From: Favolaschia claudopus
Lineage: Eukaryota; Basidiomycota; Agaricomycetes; Agaricales; Mycenaceae
DNA length: 64,000 nucleotides
NCBI GenBank assembly: GCA_037176885.1
Contig: JAWWNJ010000079.1
Coordinates: forward strand, 496,001 to 560,000
Reading direction: 5' to 3'
This document shows positions 24,059 to 32,274 of this stretch, one piece after another. Within the stretch, counting starts at the first letter, position 1. Each line of letters opens with the position of its first letter. The translations under genes and the position numbers were made by a program. A model generated the notes under the pieces. That model did not search any database, had not been told where the DNA came from, and was given only the letters and a program-made list of their open reading frames with translations.

Positions 24059-24288
24059 ATGGTGTACATCTAGGGGAACAGCAAATACACCGGTGGATGA
24101 TACTGGTATTTGGTTGTGATAGAGTAACAAGGAATTGAAATATATTGGCGCAATCAAGAAGCAATGCAGAGACTGAGGACCCACAGTGGCAGTCAATAAT
24201 CTCTGGAGAGATTCTATTTACGAAGACCCAGGCTCCGGGTGTTCGCTTTACGATCACAGTCATTGCGCAAAGTCGCCTAGATAATTCA

Positions 24289-25506
24289 TCAACCCAAATT
24301 TAACTCAATCCGCATCCCCCTTCCTTCCAACACTCGAAAGACCTCCGATTGCGCATCAAGCGGTGTCGAAACGGGACCAAGCCCATGCCCACTCCACAAC
24401 ACAGAAAAATGCTTCATCCTCTCGGCTCTTCGCTGAAGCATGCTCGCCACACCCACAAACCATCCCACCTCTTCGCGAAACACCCGTACGATCTTGAATT
24501 TGGCGAGATGGGGGAGGAACATACTCTCATTGCCAACGAGCAAAGAGATGAGTACGTCCTGCATCGCAGTGAGCGGGCCACACATCTCAAGCGCAGTCAA
24601 CTCCGGGAGGAGCGTGAAACACCGCTCGATGGCATTTGGATTCCAGTGATAAGTGGAATCATACGCCATGTTGTGGTACGCCGAAGTGAGCTCGAGTTTC
24701 TTTAACGGTGGCGAGGAGCGTTGGAGGAAAGACGTCAAGCACGCGATGTCGTCGGTGCGGTTGATTTGGACGGAGAAACGCGTCAAGGAGGGAAGCGTCA
24801 ATAGCGATAGAATGTTGTTGTGCGAGGGAGAGTCACTGTCAGAGCGATAGATATCTTCGCGGATAGCCAGTGAAGTAAGAGCGGCATGAACGACGGAGCC
24901 CTGCTCATCAGAGGGCGATGAAGAGATGATGGATATCATATGAACGTTTAAAATCGAGAGGCTTGGAGCGCCGAGTAAGATATCGACAAATTCGTCGCTC
25001 GTCAAGATGACTTTCTGGTCTCTGCGGAGGTGTTTTGCGACCAGTGCTTTCAATATTGGAAAGTGCAAGGGAGGAGAGGAGGGTGAGCCGGAGAAGACCA
25101 CGAGATACGAACAGCACCGGAGGCGCAATTCGCGGAGATGGTGCGCATGCGCAGCGATGAGTTGGATGATCTCGGGATGGGGTCCTTGTTTCGCTTTGTT
25201 TTCCTTTGGGCAAAGAAAAAGAAGGAGGGGGAAGCTCTGCGAGTGCGCGAGCCAGCGGGTGAGATGCTGGATGAAGTCGAGGGTGATCATCATGGGAGCG
25301 GGAATTCTGAGATACAAGTTGGCCCATAGCTTTGGGGTGGCTAAGGCAATTCGCGTCCAGAGAGAGCAGATATTCAGGAGGAGGAGTGGGTAAGAAGGGC
25401 GGGCGTAGTCGGCTCCGTAGGGTGGGATGCAGTGAGTGAAGATTTCGGAGGAGAGTTCGAGGGGAAGATGGGTAAACGGATCTCGAACAGTGCTGCAGAG
25501 GGTCAT
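24289..25506 (-). CDS. F-box-like/LRR protein, lacking the N-terminal coil
   Basis: One uninterrupted frame of 405 codons starting at an ATG at 25506, with an in-frame TAG a few codons upstream. The F-box-like motif comes almost at once (DPFTHLPLELSSEIFTHCIP, then LLLLNICSLWTRIALATPKL). It is followed by leucine-rich helices (LRELRLRCCSYLVVF, LLTLPSLTRFSV, LEMCGPLTAMQDVLISLL) and the family's closing EGRGMRIELNLG. Relatives in this window begin with a 40-60 residue coiled coil before the F-box. Here it is missing or lies in an unseen upstream exon. The predicted role is substrate adaptor of an SCF ubiquitin ligase through Skp1. The target is unknown. It converges on the MFS gene. Confidence 0.8.
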   Translation of the reverse strand: MTLCSTVRDPFTHLPLELSSEIFTHCIPPYGADYARPSYPLLLLNICSLWTRIALATPKLWANLYLRIPAPMMITLDFIQHLTRWLAHSQSFPLLLFLCPKENKAKQGPHPEIIQLIAAHAHHLRELRLRCCSYLVVFSGSPSSPPLHFPILKALVAKHLRRDQKVILTSDEFVDILLGAPSLSILNVHMISIISSSPSDEQGSVVHAALTSLAIREDIYRSDSDSPSHNNILSLLTLPSLTRFSVQINRTDDIACLTSFLQRSSPPLKKLELTSAYHNMAYDSTYHWNPNAIERCFTLLPELTALEMCGPLTAMQDVLISLLVGNESMFLPHLAKFKIVRVFREEVGWFVGVASMLQRRAERMKHFSVLWSGHGLGPVSTPLDAQSEVFRVLEGRGMRIELNLG

Positions 25507-26918
25507 CGCAAGAAAGGACTAGCGCTCGAGTCAAAGAAGTCGTCCCAGCCTGGCAACATCCGAATAAGCCGAGAAGCCGAGAATGAGACGCGGTCACGTG
25601 TCGCACTTTCGCTTTCCTTTTTCCTTTCTGCCCCAATTCTGCCCCCCAGTCGAGTAAGTACTGGTGCATTAACCTTGGATAAAATACGTTAAATTAAGAA
25701 CTAGACACAGCAGCTCACAATGAGATTGAAAAGGCGTAGGTGGTGGATCGTGATTCGGATGAAGATGATGATACTGTTTTCCAGTTGACACCAAACGATT
25801 GCAATATTTTGAAGGTCCTTTGAGGGAGGGGAATGTATACTGACCTCGGCTTCTGACCCGACGTAACTGATTTGTACAAAAGTAAATGACAATGCTAATC
25901 GAACGGAATCGGTTTCTCGTTCGACATCTATGTAGCGAGGGGACCGAGCTCAAGTACATGGAGCGTCTGTCTAGGAGAGACTACGTTCGACATTGCTTTT
26001 AGCTAAGATAATGTAACTCGATGGACTCCCTTCGACGTGTCCAAAATCCCCTCCAATTGCTTGATCTCTGTCCGTGGGTGGAACAAGGCGACTCTCAACG
26101 TCTTACGGCCAAGATATCATGCGGTTTGAGATGACAGTCTGTCAAAGCTGGACTAAGATCGCTGCCGGAGATGTTGTGCTTTGCCCTCAAGCAACAAATC
26201 GCGAGACAAGAATATATATATATTCATTATATTACGAGGTCCTTCTTTGTGCCACGGCCTCAGCGTCAATCACTCACCGAAGTCTGAGCGCGCCGCCCAT
26301 CTTATTTATATGCCAAACATCACATCTATCTGCCGGACGGTAAGTAATTTACCTTGTTAACAACGATCAGTCGGGTTTTGGCATATATATGTCTTCCTCA
26401 TGGTCGCGCTCTCTCAATGACTGACGACGTGAGCACTCTGTACATACCAAGGCCCCTCTTGCCTGTCGTGGGCTCTCATTCACCCCAAATCTCCGCGTGT
26501 GTATCGCGCCCACGCATTAAACATATCATCTTCCCGCGCTCAATCCGGGTTCCGGACACATACTTAGTGTTCGTACCGTCACGGTAGTATTCTTAGCTTG
26601 CATAACGCTTCTCAGCCATTCCAGCTGTACCTGCAGTATTTATCAACCGGAGAGACATAGATGTGGGTGGATTTTACCCTCCGAGTGGGCGACAATCTAA
26701 AGTGACTCATGTCAATCTTCTGGTGTGGTGTGGTGGATGTATGTTAAACTGGTGTTTTATCTTCTGCTGTCGCGAATCCCCTACCTGCCCTTCCGCTCAC
26801 CACCCTTCCACTACGCACTCGGAAGACCCAGCTTCTAGCTAGCCTTTGAATCGTCGAATAGGACTCAGCACTGTCCCGAGTTACGGCGGCAAGGTCAAGG
26901 ATACGATTTAGCGCCAGC
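25507..26918. other. Intergenic region without a supported gene
   Basis: About 1.4 kb with only short open frames of no recognisable content. It contains an AT-rich stretch (26205-26245) and the upstream region of the avidin gene. A fragment near 26700-26760 has repeated GTGTGG words. No repeat boundaries could be drawn. Confidence 0.5.
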
Positions 26919-28041
26919 ATGACCGAATTCGATTATACGGCGCTGTCTGGTACCTGGTACGCCAACCGTGAACTCTCCATATCACCCGAGCTCGGCGGAA
27001 CACTCACGCTCTCCACTCAAATGCACGATCGTTTTACGGGGACATATACCTTCATCGGCGGCAGCAAGTCAGGTATACGATTTCCCATTAACGGGCAATT
27101 CGACGTACCGGGAGTGAGTGGACGCAACAGTGCTGGAGCGAGAGGGAAAGCCATATCCATTGGGTGGACGATGACGCCGTCTACGCAGGACCGCAGCACC
27201 AAGTTCTGGTTCAGTGATTCGAAGATGATCTGGAGGGGGGAGTATTTGCGAGGAGGGGATGAGGAGGACGATAGGATTCTCACTCGGTGGAAACTGTTGA
27301 TGTTGAAGAGCGCGGCCTACGTCGACGAAGATTCGGAGAGGCTTAGTAGTAGTAGGATGCGGGATGTGGGCGAGTTCTCGGGAGGCTGGGAATGCACCGT
27401 GATAGGAATGACTGTGTATACTCGCGTCAATCGTGGTGCTGGTCATAAGCAGAGGAGATTTACTTCACCCCCACTTGGTGCGTCTTGGTGTTTGAACCAA
27501 ACCCCGATTGACTGACAATGCATCAACAGTCGCAAAAGATCACGGAATCATGAGACGACTCTCCTTCCGCACGAAATTTTCTGGGACCTGGTACAACAGG
27601 ATCGGTTCCGTGATGAACCTCACCGGAGACGTCTTCGGTCGTCTCTTCGGAACCTATCAGTCAATTGGGTCAGCTAAAGATAAAGAAGAGGGCCGTAAAT
27701 TCACGCTCAGCGGCCATTTCGATACCTCTCCTCCAGGCAAAACAAATTCGTCATCCGAGAACGGCACGCCCATGAAATGGACGATTCAATGGCATCAGCA
27801 ATACGGTGCTGAAAGGGCGACCTCGACGTGGAGTGGGGTGTATTTCGCGGGCGAGACGGGAAGTGGGGAGGAGATTCTGACGCAGTGGTTGTTGACCCGG
27901 AAGGGTGAGAGTGACGAGAACGATGGTTGGGTCTCTACGTCGATGGGCAATGAGTGGTTCAGCCGACTCCGGCCGAGTGATGATGTGGTAGAGAAAGCCA
28001 GAGAGTTTGGCTTCGTTTCGGCGCATCCAGAGCCTGAGTAG
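26919..28041 (+). CDS. Two-domain (tandem) avidin-family protein
   Basis: Exon 1 (26919-27477) and exon 2 (27530-28041) are joined by a 52-nt intron (donor gtgcgt, branch CTGAC, acceptor caacag), giving 356 residues. Both halves have avidin signatures. Domain 2 (about 203-336) reads FSGTWYNRIGS, GTYQSIGSA, LSGHFDTSP, KWTIQW, STWSGVYFAG, ILTQWLLT and GW-VSTSMGNEWF, matching the eight-strand avidin barrel. It keeps the equivalents of streptavidin N23, S27, Y43, S45, W79, W92, W108, L110 and W120. S88, T90 and D128 are replaced by A283, S285 and E328. Domain 1 (about 9-172) reads LSGTWY, FTGTYTF, IGWTMTP, MIWRGEY, ILTRWKLL and GWECTVIGMTVYTRV. It has lost N23 (A15, if no insertion), S45 (F45), W79 (P87) and D128 (T165). 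No signal peptide is seen, so it is likely cytosolic. Biotin binding is plausible for domain 2 only. If the intron is retained, domain 1 alone is made, with a 13-residue tail. Confidence 0.85.
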
Positions 28042-28743
28042 CATCGGGGCATGTGTCATTTCAATTTGTTCAATTATTTGTTGTCTTCGGCTCTTTGTAA
28101 TATCATGTTCAAGTAAAACACCCAGAGGTGACTAAAACTCACGAAGAGCCGGGAGATGACAATTGTAAGTTGATACTATTGCAGCGGTTCGGGCAGCGGG
28201 AAGAGAAAGTATTATCTCTGCAGCAGTATTTTGATTTTTTCATGGTGCACGAAGAAGTCTGACTCGGATGCTGCATTGCTTGCAAGGCAACAAAGCTGAG
28301 AGAACTCGTTGCCAGTTGAAGTGACTCGTCCTGATTCCCGACTTGGATTAACATTGACCAGATAAATATTGTAATGAGAAGGTTCCCGTGCTGAAAGCGG
28401 TGGGAGGAAAGCCTCAGAGAATGCGAGTCTTGAAAGTATTGGGGTAAGAGAGCTGAGCATAAGTATTGGCCATTTAGACTGGTCAAGACCAAGGACCAAG
28501 GAAAGGGTTCACATCAAGCCACAAGCAATGCCGAAGATAAGAGACAAAGAGCTCTCCCCCAGACAACGCAGTTCCAAAACCGAGAAAGCGTCGAGATAGC
28601 GGAAGGCAAGAGACACGATCAATCATCATTGATCGACATCATTCCTTCACCTAGCCACCGGTACGTAAGGGGCACGTGCTACGTGCCAGCCGATCAGTCT
28701 CCTTGGTGAGTTGGTGACGTAAACATTTTGCTTTCACGCAGCC
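28042..28743. other. Spacer between the avidin and F-box genes
   Basis: About 700 bp. A minus-strand frame at 28139-28492 has no recognisable motif and is probably chance. The last 200 bp hold the upstream region of the F-box gene. Confidence 0.4.
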
Positions 28744-30060
28744 ATGTTGTCGAGAGAAAGCACAAGCACAGTCGCACAACTCGCCTCCGAGATACGCACA
28801 CTCCAAAGCTCCGAGTTCGATATACTTTCTCGAGTAATCCAAGAGGTCGCCGACCCCTGCGACCCCATTACCAGGCTCCCTCTCGAGATCTCCTCAGAAA
28901 TATTCACCCATTGTGTCCCTCACCCCAACGAGCGCAGAGGCACCCTCTCCGAACCCCTTCTCCTCCTCGGTGTATGCACCCGCTGGAAAGACATCGCACT
29001 GTCCATTGGCAAACTCTGGTCAAACGTTCACATCCACATCCCGTCACAACTCAGCCGGGAATACGCGACGTTTCTGGAGGAATGGCTTGCGCGAGCAGGG
29101 ACAAACCTGCTATATCTGTCATTCTCTGGACCTTCATATCCAGCATCCGAAATTCTTCGTCTCGTTGCTGGCCATGCGGATCACCTCCACGAGCTTGTCG
29201 TGCCTTCCCTGGTATACTTGGAAAGCGGGATATTCTCCCCCGATAGCGTTGTGCCGCTCCTCGAGGTCCTGCGTGTAGAAAACAGCCATCACCGGCCATT
29301 AGAACCGATGCATTTCTTAGAATCATCTCGCGTCACCGTTATTTTGCAGTCGGCCCCGCAGCTGCGGAGGCTCGACTTGAAGCAGAAGTACATCGCAGGG
29401 CCGCCAGTCACTCCTCCTGTGCTTCACGAATGTCTCACGAGCCTAGTCCTAACGGATTCAATGGCATTCCATCTTACCTCTTTCTCTATTCTAGAGAGCG
29501 TCGCGCTGCCGTCTCTGATGCACCTCGAAGTGACGAGCAAGTCAGCCCATCATATCGACGCACTCCTGTCATTCCTTGCGCGCTCATCCCCATCCCTACA
29601 CAGTTTCGTTCTTGACGCGGAGAAAGACGCTTGGAATCTCGAGTCACTCGAAGGTATCCTCGGTCTTCTCCCTCATCTACATTCGCTTCGACTTCTCGGC
29701 GACCCCAGGATACAAGATCAATTCCTCCGGATCCTTGGGCAGGATCATTCTGTCCTTCCCGAGCTCACCGCCTTCAGCTTCGTGCGACCGAAGATATGGA
29801 CTATGGCTCAGTGGTACCCGCGTCTTGGCAGAGTGCTTTCTGCGCGCGCGTCGACGTTGCGGTCGTTTTCGCTGGAGTTTGTGAACACGGACGGGCAGGT
29901 GCAATTTTGTGATCCTACTGAGGCGATGAGCGTGGGTAGCTGGCGTGTTTTGCGGGAGTTGATTGAGGGGGGGATGCAAATTAACATTGGATGTCAGGCG
30001 CCGAGTGACAAGAATTCTGATCAGCCATCTGAGTCCGGTGCGGATGCGGAGCACGTCTGA
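28744..30060 (+). CDS. F-box-like/LRR protein
   Basis: Single frame of 438 codons from ATG 28744. It has a short N-terminal helix (VAQLASEIRTLQSSEFDIL), an F-box-like motif (DPITRLPLEISSEIFTHCVP, then LLLLGVCTRWKDIALSIGKL), then leucine-rich helices (LRRLDLKQKY, ESVALPSLMHLEV, LLPHLHSLRLLG) and the typical end ELIEGGMQINIG plus a polar tail. The segment after the F-box (NERRGTLSEPLLLLGVC) is most like the F-box protein at 40551-41834 (HERHATLSEPLTLLGVC), so these two form a subfamily. The predicted role is SCF ubiquitin-ligase adaptor. There are no introns and no defects. Confidence 0.82.
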   Translation: MLSRESTSTVAQLASEIRTLQSSEFDILSRVIQEVADPCDPITRLPLEISSEIFTHCVPHPNERRGTLSEPLLLLGVCTRWKDIALSIGKLWSNVHIHIPSQLSREYATFLEEWLARAGTNLLYLSFSGPSYPASEILRLVAGHADHLHELVVPSLVYLESGIFSPDSVVPLLEVLRVENSHHRPLEPMHFLESSRVTVILQSAPQLRRLDLKQKYIAGPPVTPPVLHECLTSLVLTDSMAFHLTSFSILESVALPSLMHLEVTSKSAHHIDALLSFLARSSPSLHSFVLDAEKDAWNLESLEGILGLLPHLHSLRLLGDPRIQDQFLRILGQDHSVLPELTAFSFVRPKIWTMAQWYPRLGRVLSARASTLRSFSLEFVNTDGQVQFCDPTEAMSVGSWRVLRELIEGGMQINIGCQAPSDKNSDQPSESGADAEHV

Positions 30061-30194
30061 AGAAGATCAATATGGTTATTGCTCGGTGAGTCACATCTGT
30101 TCCTCTGTCTGCATCAACTCAAAGACAAAGATATTTTCATACCTTGCAGATTGTGTCAATGTAGTTCAATATCATTCGTTTAACAACAACAATA

Positions 30195-30476
30195 GTAACG
30201 GTCAGAGTAGGGTTTCGAGGTCGTTTATGGGTCGTTTCTGCAAGTCGTTTATGAAGTCGTTTATTGGCAACAGAAATTCGACAGAAACGTGGGAATAAAC
30301 GACTTGCAATGCATTTGGCGGGAGAAACGACCCAAAAACGACTTCATAACCGCCTTCAGAGGCGGTTTTACATCGTTTATGAAGTCGTTTATCGTTTCTC
30401 CCACGCTTCAAGATCTTGAGAAACGACTTCAAAAACGACCTCATAAACGACCTAAAAACGCTACTCTGACCGTTAC
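30195..30476. mobile_element. TA-flanked MITE with subterminal AAACGAC repeats
   Basis: A 282-bp element bounded by TA dinucleotides (30193-30194 and 30477-30478) with inverted ends beginning GTAACGGTCAGAGTAG. The inverted repeats run for about 45 bp with a few mismatches. The inner part is filled with copies of TCGTTTATGAAGTCGTTTA-like words in both orientations, and a perfect hairpin AACCGCCT-tcag-AGGCGGTT lies near 30348-30367. The TA duplication suggests mobilisation by a Tc1/mariner-like transposase. It has no coding capacity. Confidence 0.72.
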
Positions 30477-30712
30477 TAATAGAAACGATGCCAAGACTAC
30501 TCGCATTCTCCGCTGCCCGCATCTGTATATTTCGAGTTCCGAGTGAACTGTGACGCACAAATGCACCGCAGTTGGTCAGAATTCAGAACTGTCTGGGCTC
30601 AGCCTCAATGTCGACGCCGAGGAGTCGAGGACACGGTAAACAGTTACCGAAAACCAAGCCAAGTCGTTTCGTACTCAGGACTGCTCGGACCACCGGTTTT
30701 CACGAAGCACAG

Positions 30713-30728
30713 CAAGCCAATTAATCAT
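30713..30728. repeat. SINE target site duplication, copy 1
   Basis: CAAGCCAATTAATCAT, repeated exactly at 30988-31003. It lies next to the oligo(T) run that is the SINE tail read on the plus strand. Its last T may belong to the tail. Confidence 0.85.
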
Positions 30729-30987
30729 TTTTTTTTTTTTTTTTTTTGGGATGTTTTGTAGTAAGGGTACCCAGTCTGCAGATGCATTCCAGGATCCTCC
30801 ATCTGGTTGAGGGAATTTCACCCTACGATGCCGGGGAATTTTGACCGTTTCCAATATTAGCCTGCCTGTAAATTCCGGTGGTTCTGTGGGATTCGAACCC
30901 ACGGCCGTAACGTGCACGGCAGCGATTACGGCAGCCGGTCTTATCCGGCTAGGACTTGTGGCATATCCACTTGAGCCACTCGTCCCC
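30728..30987 (-). mobile_element. tRNA-derived SINE with poly(A) tail
   Basis: On the minus strand the element starts GGGGGACGAG. It has an A-box-like TGGCTCAAGTGG (one mismatch to consensus) and, about 75 bp later, a perfect B box GGTTCGAATCC. Between them are recognisable D-arm (GTGGC/GCCAC), anticodon-arm (AGCCGG/CCGGCT) and long variable-arm (GCCGTAA/TTACGGC) stems, as in class II tRNAs. A body of about 140 bp follows, then a run of about 19-20 A. The copy is bounded by a 16-bp direct repeat (30713-30728 and 30988-31003). It looks complete and is probably a recent insertion. It would be transcribed by RNA polymerase III and mobilised by a LINE in trans. Confidence 0.85.
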
Positions 30988-31003
30988 CAAGCCAATTAAT
31001 CAT
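30988..31003. repeat. SINE target site duplication, copy 2
   Basis: CAAGCCAATTAATCAT, identical to 30713-30728, abutting the 5' end of the tRNA-like head. Confidence 0.85.
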
Positions 31004-31261
31004 GCTCCACGAACCCTACGTGACTGCCAGAGCTTCAGATGGGCGAGGCTTCTGAGGGATTTATCAAGCACCACTTAACCTGATTTATGAGTTTAGCTTG
31101 CAGTAATTTGACTCTGAGTCCAAAGCGCAGACTTTGGAATTTGCCCAAGCCCTCGCCTAAGCAAATTCTATCATTTTTCCGCACTTGAACAGAGCACAAA
31201 TCGGCACTTCGGCCAACAAGGTCCAGACCAGTCGCTGAGCACGTGTCTGATATCAACCACA

Positions 31262-31929
31262 TGTTGTCTGATGGACACGACATCGCTCCTTGCCCTCTCC
31301 CACCACCTTCCCTTCACCCCCAGCTTCACCCCTTCTTCAAGCTTCGCGTCCGGCCGTCCAAGACCACCTCAAGTGCCTCTCTCAAGCCTCTCTATCAACT
31401 CAAGACGTCTAGTCCGCAAGACGGCGACCACTTGGTCAAAATCTTTACAAGACTCGAAGCCGTCCGTCACCAAGACTCAAAGTTCTTCAATACTTTCTAT
31501 CTGGGCTGTTTGGGTCAAGATTCAAGCTCTTCACGTCTCCTCGCAAGTCGTTGGGCTCTCCAGTGTGCTCTTGCGCGTCCAATTTTCGTCAAGGCGATTC
31601 ATGTCTTCAAGAATGTCAATGCCATCACGTCTCAATGTCGCCGTTCAAGCTCGTTCCTCCCCGCATCCCTCAAGCATAAATAATCTGTCTTCAAATTTCT
31701 ATCCTTTCTCTCCTTGACTGGTGCATTGCGGTGAGTGCACAGTCTCTGTAAACCCTTCTCTTCTTTTCTTTCGTCCCCCCTTCTTCCTTTGAATATTCTT
31801 CTCTTTGTGTGACATATTTACATGGTATTCATGTAATCTCATTTATATATATATATCTGCTTGTTCTTTATTGGAACGCGCCTGGAGGAGCGACAAGGAA
31901 GGGGCGGGGGAGGAGAGCTGGCCGTAACA
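31262..31929 (+). mobile_element. Probable solo LTR
   Basis: A 668-bp segment begins TGTTG and ends GGCCGTAACA, so the termini are TG...CA with TGTT/AACA inverted. The flanking five bases are CCACA on the left and ACACA on the right, a near-match for a 5-bp target duplication. Inside are a CT-rich stretch, a TATA-like CATAAATA (31677-31684) followed by a pyrimidine-rich start-like region, and no retroelement coding sequence on either side. The open frames at 31243-31717 are then part of the LTR, not genes. The assignment is tentative because the duplication is imperfect. Confidence 0.45.
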
Positions 31930-32274
31930 ACACATCACGAATCAATCAATCAATCAATATGAATTATGGGCTACGCTCAAGTTGTTTTGGACTCAGTTTA
32001 GGCGTATCGCTCTTAGCCTAAGGTTAGGCTCTTCCTTTCTAAGATTTGCCTCAGATTTTAACAAGCCTGGTTTCATGAACCTTCGTTGAATAATTTTCTA
32101 GTGGATTTGCCTGCCTGTGTAGCTCTCATCTTCGCTTTGAAGAGTTAACCGGCAATTTTCATAGCCGGTACCGGAACCTGTCAATTTGTGATCAACTCAT
32201 CAAAAAGTTCTTATTTTCTGCCATGCTGGCCGCGTCTCGCCCGACCGCCTCGCTTTTGCCTCTCTTCCTCCACC

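Noticed and set aside
30860..30990. A functional tRNA gene on the minus strand
   Set aside because: The boxes are tRNA-like, but the acceptor stem pairs poorly, the A-to-B spacing is long, and a body, poly(A) tail and target duplications follow, so it is a SINE head.
31243..31717. Two overlapping Ser/Leu-rich plus-strand frames
   Set aside because: They lie within the probable solo LTR, have no domain and no conserved start.
31935..31960. (AATC)n run as a notable feature
   Set aside because: Only about four units; a common short microsatellite.
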